NCBI GenBank assembly: GCA_947652115.1
Contig: OX393563.1
Location: 3,360,318-3,424,317, forward strand
Source: Blastomussa wellsi
Taxonomy: Eukaryota; Cnidaria; Anthozoa; Scleractinia; Plerogyridae
DNA length: 64,000 nt
Direction of reading: 5' to 3'
Shown here: one piece after another, positions 12,401 to 44,447 of the stretch
Layout of the letters: every line of letters begins with the position of its first letter
Position numbering within the stretch: the first letter of the stretch is position 1
Notes under the pieces: model-generated
Told to the model about the DNA's origin: nothing
Database searches by the model: none
What the model saw: the letters and a program-made list of their open reading frames with translations, nothing else
Translations under genes and position numbers: made by a program

Positions 12401-13558
12401 TCACAATGTTTCTTTAGTACCGGCCCTTGAGATGCAAGGTGGCAAGACTGTGCTCTAAGAAAAATCACAAGGAGCCCGAAAGTTCCAACCACACCATGAG
12501 ATCCAGGGTGCCCAACACTAAAGCATATATGAAAAAAGTAAATTTATCTGGTCGCCCAAAGGCAAAAAGTTAGTTGCCTGAGGCACCTGAGTGCCCTTAG
12601 AGCACAGGCTTGGGTGGGCTTGCATCATTCTTAACTGACACATTTTGTCACAGACAGGAGAGAGCCCTGTAGTCCTTTAGACTGATAATATCAACTCTCC
12701 CAGATTATCCTGTATGGGTAAAAAATGTAAATGCAAATTTAATGTCAAACACAGGGAGTGCTTACGTGATCACCTGAGCCAGAGGCTCATGATAAAGTTC
12801 TTGACAATAATCCAGATCAAATTGGAATTTGAAAATGCTGGTTTTTGAGGAGATGGGAAAACAAGAGTACCCGGAGAAAAACCTCTCGGAGTAAGGAAGA
12901 GAACCAATAACAAACTCAACCCATATGACACCGGGTCCGGGAATTGAACTCGGGACACAATCATTGGTGGGAGGCGAGCGCTCTCACCACTGTGCCAACC
13001 CTGTTCCCCAAATCTCCGGTTTTCACTCTTACTTTGGCCAATTTAGGGAGAAATTTGGAAATATTTGAAGCCTTTTAGTGTATGAATTGGCAAAAATCTA
13101 TTTTTGAAACTCTGTTTTGAGGACTGAAAAGAGGTCAATCCTGATGCACAATAGCAATATTTCTTGTTTACAAACATTGACGTCACATTTCTCTTGATAT
13201 TCACATTTGCCAACCACGGAACAAAAGAAGTCATTGTTAACAGCCAATCAGGTTCTGGTTGGCACCTTAATAACAATGGTTGACGTCACGAGAAACATCG
13301 CTATAGGCCGTCTCCCGAAATTCTTTTTTCTTGGGGGTTGGCATCTCTGTTCTGTATAATTTAAATTACCTGTGCTGCTTTAGCAATCCTTTCATCACTC
13401 TTCTTCTTTTCTTTCCTGATGTTCTTTTCATGAACAAATACAGTAGCTTTGAAGCCATCTTGTATTCTCCTTGCTGCGTATAAACTCCAGTCTTTGCTGT
13501 TACATTCAACAGGTTCTTCCAAGTCGTAATCTTTCTCAACACTACACTCTGATCCCAT
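375..13558 (-). CDS. SCYL3: SCYL3-like (PACE-1) pseudokinase, 14 coding exons
   Basis: Coding exons in transcript order: 13558-13370, 12282-12097, 11203-11087, 10895-10839, 10423-10324, 9216-9155, 7794-7751, 7644-7567, 6360-6221, 5916-5853, 5507-5372, 1388-1248, 1146-1113, 850-375. All have GT-AG borders and matching phases, giving about 607 residues (human SCYL3 is about 690-740). It starts MGSE like the human protein. Residues ~30-240 are a kinase-like fold; the catalytic loop reads SHNN instead of HRD, so it is a predicted pseudokinase. Residues ~245-440 are HEAT-like helices (REHCIPIL, EKFILPQ, VVGGER). The tail has a highly charged K/E/R coiled-coil stretch. Family knowledge: SCYL3 binds ezrin and acts in Golgi trafficking and cell adhesion. 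A 4-kb intron (1389-5371) holds a GPCR gene. The last ~24 codons lie inside a transposable element. Exon 13 is only 34 nt. SCYL1/2 fit less well. Confidence 0.93.
2291..2567. mobile_element. MITE with TTAGAGC termini
   Basis: Inverted ends: TTAGAGCAGTTTTC at the left and GAAAACCGCTCTAA at the right, about 277 bp apart. No coding capacity is seen. It lies just beyond the 3' end of the GPCR, inside the large SCYL3 intron. Confidence 0.6.
2666..3691 (-). CDS. Rhodopsin-family (class A) G-protein-coupled receptor, single exon
   Basis: Uninterrupted reading frame of 341 residues from an ATG at 3691; the frame extends 18 codons further upstream but without an ATG. Seven hydrophobic segments lie at about 44-72, 80-105, 126-148, 169-190, 198-222, 250-272 and 289-309. 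GNALVVL gives the TM1 Asn; ERY (147-149) is the E/DRY box at the end of TM3. SPFVY in TM7 is a degenerate NPxxY with Ser for Asn. TM6 lacks the usual CWxP (it reads CYVP). An N-glycosylation site (NQT) sits in the N-tail; C116 and C202 could form the extracellular disulphide. The ligand cannot be told; it looks like the intronless receptors expanded in cnidarians. It is nested, same strand, inside a SCYL3 intron, so it needs its own promoter and 3' end. Confidence 0.88.
   Translation of the reverse strand: MEQFVESATLVTLRENQTSGCFISSEDGTEVNANILREMKVYSPALLVLYCVVNVALSILSCVGNALVVLTVVFFSELHIVTNIGLASLSTATFFQGSILHSFLFAIGFSVLADSCPLFQNTHFTIFYFSHVFMYNYIFNLCLVTAERYIGVVLSLRYHTIFSKERVVKLFAALWIASCVVSIPHAISSPVAQSFGKTVWLCTILFAVAFSFYCNIKVCLISRRHKRQIMTQNEAVQQMSIANQDRFRGARTVFYVLVTLLACYVPALIIRCLQYVMDKDQLRTLVLMRPWTSTFFVMYSGISPFVYFFRSRKLRRYSRKLVRKTLRLMRQYFSKYLPVLW
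3692..4766. other. SCYL3 intron sequence upstream of the GPCR, no gene seen
   Basis: AT-rich, with no convincing reading frame on either strand. It would contain the GPCR promoter, but no clear core element was recognised. Confidence 0.5.
4767..4889. repeat. left arm of a 123-bp inverted repeat bracketing SCYL3 exon 11
   Basis: This arm is an inverted copy of 5697-5819, differing at only a few positions (about 97% by eye). The two arms lie either side of the exon at 5372-5507. Confidence 0.9.
5697..5819. repeat. right arm of the 123-bp inverted repeat bracketing SCYL3 exon 11
   Basis: Inverted partner of 4767-4889, with both ends matching (TTAAAATTTAATTG and CATCAACTTA in opposite orientation). 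In the pre-mRNA the two arms could pair across about 807 nt containing exon 11. Confidence 0.9.
5998..6093 (-). pseudogene. exon-like relic in a SCYL3 intron, possibly DPP4-like
   Basis: A 96-nt stretch bounded by a good acceptor (gatttcag) and donor (gtatgtc) on the minus strand. In the phase left by the preceding SCYL3 exon it hits a TGA, and the SCYL3 protein is continuous without it, so it is not a normal exon. In another frame it reads FGLRDIFDGTF, which recalls the start of the DPP4/S9B peptidase ectodomain. That resemblance is weak and from memory. Confidence 0.3.
6488..7042. mobile_element. fold-back element with long inverted ends, flanked by TTAA
   Basis: Starts TTAAAGTGCATATGACA and ends in the inverted copy. 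The ends match over more than 100 bp (the GGATATC, TTTTTCCAGCACTT and CGTATTTT portions all recur inverted). It is non-coding and lies in the SCYL3 intron between exons 8 and 9. Confidence 0.85.
7900..9110 (-). mobile_element. non-LTR retrotransposon A (CR1/L2-like), split by a second LINE
   Basis: Minus-strand reverse-transcriptase pieces: 9079-8815 reads WFRSYL, then VPQGSILG, then MYANSTTLT. The sequence resumes at about 8310 with SWLQAANL and continues through YLGIDLDESVSW to SDLGWDSLN near 7990. The catalytic YADD is changed to YANS and stops are present, so it is dead. It sits in the SCYL3 intron between exons 6 and 7. Confidence 0.8.
8315..8815 (-). mobile_element. 3' end of LINE B inserted into LINE A
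   Basis: Frame 8781-8329 encodes the conserved C-terminal region of another endonuclease/reverse-transcriptase family: RGVLMYGCEAW, MKRILKIRWP, RRWNWVGHIMR and KRKPGRPKTTW. The element is 5'-truncated and ends in an ATC/GAT-type simple repeat at about 8318-8332. Its junctions fall in the middle of LINE A, so it inserted later. Confidence 0.85.
9461..9868. mobile_element. MITE with ACTAGAGTGGTAAA inverted ends
   Basis: The left end carries TACCATCAAAATTACTAGAG and the right end its inverted counterpart, for a TIR of about 27 bp. The interior shows no recognisable protein. It lies in the SCYL3 intron between exons 5 and 6. Confidence 0.65.
10490..10642. mobile_element. palindromic MITE, TTTAAACCACA family (copy 1)
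   Basis: AT-rich fold-back with GTGG/CCACA ends and TTTTAAAxxATTTT arms. It is related to the copies at 11262-11407 and 11531-11691. Confidence 0.6.
11262..11407. mobile_element. palindromic MITE, TTTAAACCACA family (copy 2)
   Basis: Same centre (CATATCATTATCATAATCTG type) and same ends (TTAAACCACAATA) as its neighbours. It is diverged. Confidence 0.55.
11531..11691. mobile_element. palindromic MITE, TTTAAACCACA family (copy 3, best preserved)
   Basis: Starts TTGTGGTTTAAATTTATCC and ends GGATAAATTTAAACCACAA. The arms are about 70 bp around a short centre. Confidence 0.8.
12760..13012 (-). mobile_element. tRNA-derived SINE (family 1), minus orientation
   Basis: On the minus strand it reads GGCACAGTGGTGAGAGCGCT (box A region), then GAGTTCAATTCCCGGACC (box B), then a body with CCGAGAGGTTTTTCTCCGGG and a 3' ATTTGAT-type tail. 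A 5'-truncated plus-strand copy lies at 23030-23215. Confidence 0.75.
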
Positions 13559-15027
13559 AATTAATAAACCAACGATTAACTATCGATGCTAGCACAAAAC
13601 GATCTCAAAGAAGAAATCAATCCAACAAACAGGTATGCCCTCTAAAATGCTGATAGTAGCTGTTATATTAAAGGCCGTTAAACAAGTTGTTTCATTCATT
13701 CATTCGTTGTCGTGGGTCTGTGGCTCAGTAGATTGAAGGAGTTCCTCACAAAATTCACCAAAACCTGTCGTACTTGGCAATGGAATTTATGTCCAAAATC
13801 GGCCAGTTACATACCATCCTCTTTCATGAAATAAATAATTACACTTTACAATCGTGGAAGTCTGAAAAATAAGGCGATTTGTGAACGAATTTTCAAGGAA
13901 AAACAACAGCCATCTTTGCATACTCTTCTGTCAGCGGATATCTTACTTTCGTGTATGCATACTTTTTCCGTATCTAAGCCCGTAGCACGCACGCAACACA
14001 GGAAACAGAAAATGTCTCTGGGTGTGTTCTGTTTCTCTGCTGTCTGAAAATGGCGCAGTGTAAATATTTTAGACAGCTCTTTCTAGCCTGAGTTAACGTC
14101 GATTTGAATACATTTAATTTGACAATGTTTGAATAAAATGACGGAAGGTCCAGAAGACGGCGCGGTCAGGGTTGATAAAAATGGTTGCTTAGCACAAACC
14201 TACACAGCCGAAAATTTGCTATTTTTCAAAAGAAATGTTGAATTAATATTGAAACAATATGCGAACTTTATTCTTCTTCTTCTTTTTCACAGACAGGGTT
14301 GCGTTTCCAAATTGTTTAGGTTTATGTTTGGAAGATAAACTGCGCCTTAAAAACATGAGGTGCATGCAAGCATGCTACGTCCACACTAAGCCGGAAAATT
14401 TTGAGAACGCAACTTTTTTCTCCGGATTGGCCTTCCGTCCCACTCAGGTGTACATGTGTGGATGGTCCAGTGTGTATTAATGATCAACTGGAGAACCAAC
14501 GTTACATCAGAACAATTGCTACTGGTACTTACTTTGAATAACCAGTCGGAATGACGGGAAACTATAGCCGTGGTTACACACACCTTCCACCGAGGTGTCC
14601 CCGTGGGAAATTTGCTTGGGTTGAGATCAGCTTGCGTTTCCGATCAGGTTAAATCTGTCGGTCAGTCCATTACAAATGATTACCCGAGGTGAACTTTTGC
14701 TTCTCATACAACGATCTCAAAATTCAACATTTTGTTCTGAGAAGAATGCGCAAAATGTGTCTGCGATTACGTTTTCTTCATTCGCTCCAACATAGTTAAC
14801 TATGGCTCCAACTACTCTACATGTATTTATTTGATAAGCGTTGCCGTATGCTGTCCCATGCTATAGCTAGTGTCGCCTACCGAGACTTGCTTGGGAATTT
14901 CCCCGTCCGCAGAATTGGCTCTAGCAACTTTTGAACATTCGAGCACTCGATTTCTCGTGAAAGTAAAACTTTCGACTTTCTCGAGCTACATTTGAGTTCA
15001 TCTGCCAACGTGTAGGGCCGGTAATGC
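13559..15027. other. SCYL3 upstream region
   Basis: No gene recognised. It contains a short (ATTC)n run near 13690 and presumably the SCYL3 promoter and 5' UTR. No TATA box stands out. Confidence 0.5.
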
Positions 15028-15541
15028 CGCGGCATGCATTCTCGTCAACAGAGGCCGCGATTCGTTTGGTCAGCACCAACAATCGAGATCACTGGGAAGG
15101 TCCAACACCGGAAGTCCGCGAATCACGGACTTCCCGTTACTCTGCGCATGTTCTGCGCATGCACAAAGTCAAATCTGACAAATCTGATTGGCTGAAAGTT
15201 ATAAAACGTGTTTTCTACGCATGCTCACAATTTGGTTACGGCCAGAGGCATTCTCGTCCCCAGAGGCCGCCATAATTTTGGTCAGCAACAAGGAATCGAG
15301 ACCTCTGGCCACCCCCAGCTTGTGAGCATGCGTAGAGTACTCGTTCTGTAGTTTTCAGCCAATCAGAATTGACAGATTCGACAATGCATCCGCGATTCCG
15401 GTTTTGGAGACGGCCAGAGCTCGTGATTCTTGGTGCTGACCAAAAGGATCGCGGCCTCTGGGGACGAGAATGGGCCAGCGGTCGTAATTCTTGATGCTGA
15501 CCAAAAGGATCGCGGCCTCTGGGGACGAGAATGAGCGGCAT
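15028..15541. mobile_element. cluster of fold-back repeats with ATTCTCGTCCCCAGAGGCC ends
   Basis: CATTCTCGTCNNCAGAGGCC occurs near 15030 and 15250 in one orientation, and as GGCCTCTGGGGACGAGAATG near 15450 and 15515 in the other. The associated GGTCAGCACCAA motif is repeated each time. This is several nested or tandem copies of one inverted-repeat element. Confidence 0.75.
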
Positions 15542-16721
15542 GCTATTCAGGTCATGCAGCGCGTCTGCGGTTTCCTGTTATCAAAGGAGCAGTGTACGGC
15601 ATTTGAAGTCATTTTTCCATTTACTTTCAAATTGAAGGAAATCTAAAAGTAAGAGTTTTCTAATGCCGAAAAACACCAACGGGATAATAAAATGCTGAAA
15701 TGTCATGGGTAATTCTTTTGTTCTCTTTGATGTATCCACAGTGATTTCCCGTGGGCAGTTTCACTGTGGGAATATCGGTCACACACAAAACACGCAATCC
15801 CCTTGGGTAAAGTCCTACTTTCCCAAGGCACTAGTCAAAAACAGCAAATGACTCTTGTAATGTTAAACGTTTTGTTTCATTCCGAGCGGATTTCTTAACC
15901 CATTGTCAGGATAATTGGTTTCATGTAATAAAACCTAATCTTTCAATGCGGCAAGTGGTGGGAATCGATAACAATGGTTTTCTCAAACTATAGGGCGTGG
16001 CCAATCACGTGACCTGAATATTATTTTAAAAATTCACTCCACAGTGCGATTTTTAAAAATTCCCAGAAAATATGACGAAGGTCTAAGAACCAGGCCTAAT
16101 GTACTTGAGTTGCACGAATGATCTTGATCACCTTTTTCCGGCAATTTGATTGTTAATTTTTTTGTACTTACGCAGCTGGATGGGTCACTTTACCTCTACA
16201 TCCTATTTAGAAGGAGAAACATTGATTTTTTTGGGCCGGATATCGTGCTCGGAAGAGAAATCTTTTGCTGGCACGTTTAGCACGCTTTGGATTCTAAAAT
16301 TCGGATTTCGGATTTCCCGATAAAGCGCAAAAACCAAAAACAGATTTCAAAATCCGTTTTAAGATGCTTTGTTTTATTGGGAAATCCAAAAACCCGATTT
16401 CAATATTCAAACCCTGATTTCCCAATCGAATGCACCCAAATTTAGTTTTAATATAATCATTTCACTCAGGGTAAACTCAACATTGTCTTTATTAACCTTC
16501 TGCATCCAAATTTCTCAATAACAAAATTTATCATAAATAACATTTTTTCTCAGTTGTTGCGATTTTTGTTATCACCCAACAAAAATTACAGTAGAACAAA
16601 ATATTTTCTATGTCTTTCATAAGTATAAATAAATTTAGCTCTTTCATTCTTCCGTACTCCTCTATATCGAATACATTTAACCGATAAATTTAAATACCAT
16701 TTTCTAATCACTCTGTTTTCA
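15542..16721. other. intergenic region downstream of RECQL5
   Basis: No reading frame of interest. It should contain the RECQL5 3' UTR; AATAAA on the minus strand occurs at 16488-16493. Confidence 0.5.
16488..16493 (-). promoter_or_regulatory. candidate RECQL5 poly(A) signal
   Basis: AATAAA on the minus strand, 229 nt beyond the RECQL5 stop codon. Confidence 0.4.
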
Positions 16722-38798
<22,077 letters not shown>

Positions 38799-39159
38799 TT
38801 TCCCGACTAAAAATATAAAGGAATCGACTTCACATTGGCACATCCGATTCCGCCATGTTTTGAAATCTTCGTTTATCTTCGGTCTCCGAATTATTGACGA
38901 ATATGACATACCGAATAAACGATGAGACGAAGATAATGCGCTCGGTTCGGTTGCGTGGGGTGAGCGTTTGACAGCTGCGTAATTCGCTATTTGTGGCATA
39001 TGATGTAAGAATATTTCGCGGAAATACGTTGAAAACCTTCAAGCATAGCTGCAAAACAGGCTGGGTGCAAAATAAGTGATTTCTTCACAGGGATTGATCG
39101 CTCTCTACTCTAATCGTTGTCAAAAACCTGTCGATAACCTTTACAACAATCCGGCGAAG
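38799..39159. promoter_or_regulatory. shared head-to-head promoter region of RECQL5 and the DUF4476 gene
   Basis: Only 361 bp separate the two start codons, which face away from each other. No TATA box is evident. One or both 5' UTRs must lie inside. The bidirectional use is inferred from the arrangement only. Confidence 0.5.
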
Positions 39160-39936
39160 ATGGATCCAACATCATTTGGAATCGTGAAGGGAGAAGTTCA
39201 GCGCCTTCCTTTCAAGGACGACAAAGTGAAAGCCATTGCTTACGCTCAAGGACATTTCTACGCTGAGCAAGTCGGAGAATTGCTGAGAGAGTTTGGCTTC
39301 GACGATGGCCGTCTTAAAGGTCTGCAAGCTTGTGTCGGGAAGATGTTTCCAGCGACCTGTGCTGGAATTCTGCCCATTCTCCGAGCTTTTTCCTTCGACA
39401 ACAACAAAGTTCAGGCGATAGAGCTGATCGCTGTACAAATCACCGATCCGCTGAATTTCATGGTGTTCAACGAAGCTATTTCCAATTTGAGAGACCGTGA
39501 GAGAGTCAGGGTTATCATGCAAAGAAGGGCTACCATGGCACCTCCACAAATGCCTGCTCCCATAAATCCCGCCTTGGCAGGAAATCCCTATCCGTATGGT
39601 AGACCGAAAGCGACTATGGATCCGAATGACCCGGTTATCAGAGCAATGGATAATGCCGTGACTGGTGTGTGCTCTGTCGTGGATAGTGCTTGTGGTGCTT
39701 TGTTTGGCCGTCCTTCGCGTCAAGGTGCTGTGGTTCAGAGACCAGTAGCATACCAGACAACCACTACAGCATACGTAGCACCCCCAGGAACAGGTGTGCA
39801 GATTCTCCATGTCCCACCAGGTGCAACAGTTCAAACCATGTCAGCCCCAGGATACCAACCTCATCCAGCTGGTCCCTATACAGTCTCTCAAGCGCCACCT
39901 CCCTACCAACCCTACCCACCCCAGCAGTGGAAGTGA
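39160..39936 (+). CDS. DUF4476-domain protein with proline-rich tail
   Basis: Intronless frame of 258 residues from ATG at 39160 (start MDPTSFGIVKGE). The frame is open 28 codons further upstream, but without another ATG. Residues ~15-125 look like a DUF4476 helical domain: repeated short helices, with FKDDKVKAIA and FSFDNNKVQAIEL as two similar modules. Residues ~130-258 are low-complexity and rich in Pro, Tyr, Gln and Thr, ending PPYQPYPPQQWK, like annexin or scramblase N-tails. No signal peptide or membrane segment. The biochemical role of DUF4476 is not known to me. The PxYxP repeats suggest WW/SH3 partners (inference). It lies head-to-head with RECQL5 and tail-to-tail with V-ATPase G. 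Confidence 0.85.
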   Translation: MDPTSFGIVKGEVQRLPFKDDKVKAIAYAQGHFYAEQVGELLREFGFDDGRLKGLQACVGKMFPATCAGILPILRAFSFDNNKVQAIELIAVQITDPLNFMVFNEAISNLRDRERVRVIMQRRATMAPPQMPAPINPALAGNPYPYGRPKATMDPNDPVIRAMDNAVTGVCSVVDSACGALFGRPSRQGAVVQRPVAYQTTTTAYVAPPGTGVQILHVPPGATVQTMSAPGYQPHPAGPYTVSQAPPPYQPYPPQQWK

Positions 39937-40616
39937 AGTATCTACAAATGAACTTTGCCAATAGGACATGCATTTTTATTTTCATTTTTTGTGTCCTGTA
40001 GGCCTCCCTACCAAGCTGAATTTTAATGTAGCGAAAGTCGCCTATTGACAGTACTTCATTCTTCTGGGGATAGTATATGTACATTATATGAAGTAGAAAT
40101 TTTATTGCTTTAAAAGTCCCTTAGCATGAAATTCATGCAATGTTTGTATTCACCATATTGAACTGAATTGCCAAACTCTACCATAGGAGACCAACCTTTA
40201 AAAAAAATAATGCTCTGGCAGATTTCAGAGGCAACTTTTTGACTTTTACACGCTAACTGTTAGATATTGTTTCATGTGTTAAATGAAAATTATCACTCCA
40301 GTGTTTCAAACATGTCAGGCTCATGGTAATTAAAGTGTATTTAGGAAATACCATTTGGTGGAAAATCTGCCTTAGTTTATATATTTTTTTTCTTACTGTA
40401 AACATAAAATTGTAAACTTAAAATTTGACTAAACAAACTATTTTATTTTTTATTTTACTTGCTGCAACTGTTTTCGTAGATGCAAAGTACACTTTATGTT
40501 ATCACTGCACATTCACAATTTTTTTCTGGTGGGGGGGGGGGTGTTACATATAATTGTTTTTGTTCCAAGTAAACAATTTCTGTCATGGTATCTATGTTAA
40601 CTACCTTTAATTGAGG

Positions 40617-40622
40617 AATAAA
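40617..40622 (+). promoter_or_regulatory. candidate poly(A) signal of the DUF4476 gene
   Basis: AATAAA 681 nt past the stop codon, followed by a T-rich stretch. It implies a 3' UTR of about 0.7 kb. Confidence 0.45.
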
Positions 40623-40951
40623 GAGTACTACACTAACAGTTCTCTCTATTTATTCTTGGGCCTTAATTGTGGGCTGGAAGGCACAATTTTAAGCTCAGGT
40701 TCTTAGCAATGCATCCACACAGCACTTTGCCACTAGCAAGTTCCTGTTTAATAACCAGTTTTCAAAAGTTCTCTCAAGTCAATTGTAAATCCCAGGAGAA
40801 AATGAAAAGAATGTTTATAAAAAAATTTTGGGGGGTAACATGGTACATTAAAGAAATGAGAGTGATGGCAAATTGCGACATTGCTGATCCTAGCAGTATG
40901 CGGGACGCGTGTAACATAAGAACTCAGTAAAAATGACCTAGCTCTCCATGA

Positions 40952-41023
40952 GTTCTCGTAGCTCAGCGGACAAAGCGCCCGCCCGGTGTTTAGGAGGTCA
41001 TGGGTTCGATTCCTGTCGGGGAC
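40952..41023 (+). mobile_element. tRNA-derived SINE head (72 nt tRNA-like)
   Basis: GTTCTCG and CGGGGAC pair as a 7-bp acceptor stem if G-U is allowed. GTAGCTCAGCGGA is a box A-like segment and GGTTCGATTCC is a perfect box B. The anticodon arm does not pair and lacks U33, so it is not a working tRNA. A non-tRNA tail (CAGAATTTTTCTTTGTCCCA) follows, as in a SINE. Confidence 0.7.
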
Positions 41024-41539
41024 TCAGAATTTTTCTTTGTCCCACGCTCATGTCATGTTGATTAATTAATCTTTCACATGGTACATTATAGTTTGCAAAC
41101 ACCCTGTCCAGACATTGTGGTGGGTTTCTACAAGGGCTCACTGTAAATAGGAGGATTGTTTGCAGTTTTCAGTTTAAACGAATTATTAAGGTTGTTATCC
41201 CAACCCGAAAACACTGAAATCAGGAGAGTGGCAATATTTGCGTCAACTCCCAAAATAGAGTAAAAAACAGAGATTCAACAATTCATACACAACAATAATC
41301 CCCCAAAATAGGCCGAAACAGCACAAAAACACAGCACTCTCCTTATCTGGGAGATTTGTTGACCCAGCCATACGAGCGACTGGGAGAACCAGTCTGTATC
41401 TTGGAGACTCCTAGATAACCTAGTCCAGTTGGCATACAGATACATGTATAGGGATTATAGTATTGTAACAACTCAATCCATGCACATAGTAGGTACCATT
41501 CCACACACATGCAATTGCGAATACTGCAAAATCACTTGT

Positions 41540-41715
41540 CAGGGTTGTCAGTAGGTTTTTGAGAAGCAGGTTCCATCCAAAAAGTAGGCGGCTATTTCCA
41601 CTTTATTTCTCCAATATCACGCTCAGAACTGACCTACTAACATTTGGAGTAGCCAGCGCAGTATTCAGAATAGCCGGTGAAATGTGCCGGTTGCTGGCTT
41701 ATTTTGACAACCCTG
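41540..41715. mobile_element. MITE with CAGGGTTGTCA ends
   Basis: CAGGGTTGTCAGTAGG at the left and TGACAACCCTG at the right. ACTTGT stands on both sides as a 6-bp target-site duplication. Third member of the CAGGG group. Confidence 0.75.
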
Positions 41716-42377
41716 ACTTGTAGTCAATAAACAGAAAAGTAACGGAAGGACAAAACAGTTTATCATAGTACAACTTTATTTCAGCACTCCCTTTTCAGTA
41801 CAAGATCAGGTATGAAACCCTCATGTTGAAACACTGATACATTCAGTGAAATTGAAATCAATCTAGCCTTCTACAAAGCATCCTACTGTTGTCGCAAATG
41901 CCAAGAGAAAGTTGAATCTCTTGGCCATCAGAAATGAGGTTCTGCTCTTATGGCAAAGTATTTCAACTGCATTTACTTCATACACATACATTAATTCATT
42001 TTCTCTAAGTTCATAAATAAGTCAAGATGTTAAAACTCACTACTTCATTTAAATTTCATATCATTATGGCATATTTCTGCTGTTTTCATTCTCCTCCAAC
42101 TGAAGGAACCAAAAAAATACTTCATCTGTTATTCAAAGAAAAATAAAACCTTACGCTATCAAATCAAAAATCTACCTTTCTGCATACAATTGATAATGAC
42201 AAGAAAACAAAACATACAGTAACTGTTTCTCAGCACCCAGAGTATTATTCTACAACTGTTTCATCCACATCACAAAAGTATTCAATAATATTTTGTTTCA
42301 ACTCAGCTGTCAATAATAGGATTTAACAATGTATATACGTTGCGGAGTTTTTTCTAAACGTGGATAATCAGTTGTTC
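41716..42377. other. V-ATPase G 3' region
   Basis: No gene. It holds the 3' UTR of the V-ATPase G gene; AATAAA on the minus strand lies at 41775-41780, about 600 nt past the stop. Confidence 0.5.
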
Positions 42378-44447
42378 TTATGTCCTGAGATTCTGGTGGA
42401 GTTCAGGCTTGATGTCGTATACCAGACTCAGGAGCCTGTCTATAACCTTGTCCTGGTTTTTCTTTACACTCTCACTGATTTGGTCCAGCCTTACACATGT
42501 CTGTTCTTCAATTTTTGCCTGGAAATCATCTTTAGAACCCATGTGCTGTTGAAAAAAAAAATTGTTAACTTAACATACCAATCACTTTCAATTACAGGTA
42601 AAAAAATTAAAAGTCTTTTAACACTCACAAACAACCCAATCTGCAAGAATTTATCCCAATCTTCAAGTAAATAGCATGAAGCTACATAATTCAAGGTATT
42701 TCATTTGATACTCCCCCTGGATAGGATCCTACTTTATCACAGGTTAATTTCCCAGAACAGTTTTGACAATGCTTGTCGATCTAAAAGAGTGACACGATTT
42801 GAACTCACCCAAAAGAATTGAGACTTGTCTTGGCATGTGAGAAAGTACTAACTTCTGCCCTATGCTGGCCAGTATGCCACAATATGTCACAATACCAGTA
42901 TGCCACAATACCTCCTACTATCCAACAACTCAAGTCTCCAGAGAACAAACACTTTAATAATAAAATAAACAAGTTTACTTACTTCTCTTTGATAATCTAT
43001 AAACTGTTTCTCTCGTTCTTCCCGGTAACTCTTAATTTCGGCTTGTGCTTCCTCTTTTGCTCTCTTCAGCTTTTGCGTCTTACCTGTAAAACAATGCAAA
43101 CACATTCGTAACTTTACCTCATCAAGATTCGAAGAAGATTAAGATAACATCTTGTCTCTAAGTTAAAAAGGTTAAAGTGAGCCTGGAGATGGCTTGCTAG
43201 AACACGGATAAACTCTACTTAACATGTGGTGGAATGAATGAAGTTATTGCAGTTTGGCTTCAAAAAGCGACAACATTCTTGTTGTAAGTTCATTGTCTAG
43301 ATTGTTCCAGTCCTTTGAAGCCTGAAAAATAAAACTTTGTTTGCCCCAATTGATGCACACTCAAGGACGATGTAAATTATCAATTCTGCAAGTTCTGTGA
43401 GATTATTCCAGTTTCCATAGCATGAAGTAAGTAGGAGTATTTTTACTCCCCCTGTACGGGATGTTGTCCATTGCAAGGTTACCTTGAGCATTAAATTTGC
43501 TGTTATGCATTTATACACCTGGGCAGAGAAAGGCGCAATGAGAGTAAAGTGTCTGGCTCTACAATATAAATACAATGCAGTTCCTGACCAGGGTTTCGAG
43601 CCTGGACTGCTCTATCAGATTCCATTTCCCTAACCAGCTGGCAGTAGAAGTTTGGCTCTTCTACTAATATTAAGATGATAGGATGGAGAGAGGCACTGTG
43701 AGGGTAAAGCATTTTGTATGATAGCAAAACACAATAATGTACAGCGAACGCCAGTCATAACATCCGTGGAGACAACTTATGTTAATTAAATGTTTTAAAT
43801 ATGCTGTGAAGGGGGCATTGTTTCCTCAGGGCGTTATGACTGGTTACCAATTCAGCAATGCTCTAGCCCAAACCACTTGATCTGCATTTCAGTTAACTGC
43901 TACATTTTGAAATAATTATTATTATTTGAGATGATTTATATCAACTCTGTTTGGTTACGCCAGGATTTGCACTGAATGTTAACAGTATACACAGACAGCC
44001 ACTATGCAAAAATAAACCAAATGGGTAAATGATGGAAGGTACTAAAAATATGCGGAATTTTGTACCGTTCTTGTTCATAGCACTTTATTACAAAACACTT
44101 TCGAGTCTCAATTATCGAAACAAAAAAAATCAATCCATAAGATGTCCATAAGGCCTGTTTGGTTTAACACTCACGGCATTTAATGAAAATGAAATGGAGA
44201 TTTTCAGCTGAGTAAATGTGCAAGTTTAACGAGAATTCAGAATCAGCCGGTGTCTTCGATGAGGCCTTCCCCCATGGTAAAAACACGCCAACCTAGTATT
44301 TTTACTTCTATTCGCCATAAAATTATAGAAAGAGAAAACTTAGGTACTAGGGAATATTTTCTTACGTTTTCGAGCCTCAGAAACCATAGTCTCAGCCTTC
44401 TTTTCAGCCTGCAAAAGCTGTTGAATACCTTGCGACTGCGACGCCAT
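42378..44447 (-). CDS. ATP6V1G: V-type proton ATPase subunit G, 3 exons
   Basis: Exons 44447-44366, 43083-42983 and 42545-42378, with phases 1 and 0, give 116 residues (human ATP6V1G1 is 118). It starts MASQSQGIQQLLQAEKKA, the hallmark of the family, followed by KRAKEEAQAEIKSYREEREK (the long stalk helix) and ends KPELHQNLRT. Subunit G pairs with subunit E in the peripheral stalk linking the V1 ATPase head to the Vo proton channel, acidifying endosomes, lysosomes and, in cnidarians, symbiosomes or calcifying compartments (the latter is general knowledge, not shown here). Intron 1 contains a family-2 SINE. Nothing is missing or broken. Confidence 0.96.
43425..43650 (-). mobile_element. tRNA-derived SINE (family 2) in V-ATPase G intron 1
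   Basis: Minus strand: GCTCGAAACCCTGGTCAGGA, GACACTTTACTCTCATTGCG, CAGGTGTATAAATG, CTTCATGCTATGGAAAC. Same order of blocks as 25750-25970 and 59205-59420. Confidence 0.7.

Noticed and set aside
14129..14480. Small plus-strand genes upstream of SCYL3
   Set aside because: Short frames of low complexity without homology; more likely chance in the promoter region.
39076..39159. Longer N-terminus of the DUF4476 protein
   Set aside because: The upstream frame has no ATG; the conserved part begins at MDPTSFG, ATG at 39160.
39172..39834. 220-codon frame antisense to the DUF4476 gene
   Set aside because: Mirror of the real coding strand; its reading is Cys/His/Ser-rich with no domain, while the plus strand shows clear DUF4476 sequence.
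40952..41023. Functional tRNA gene
   Set aside because: The acceptor stem and box B are good, but the D-stem has a mismatch, the anticodon stem does not pair and position 33 is not T. A SINE tail follows. Called a SINE head.
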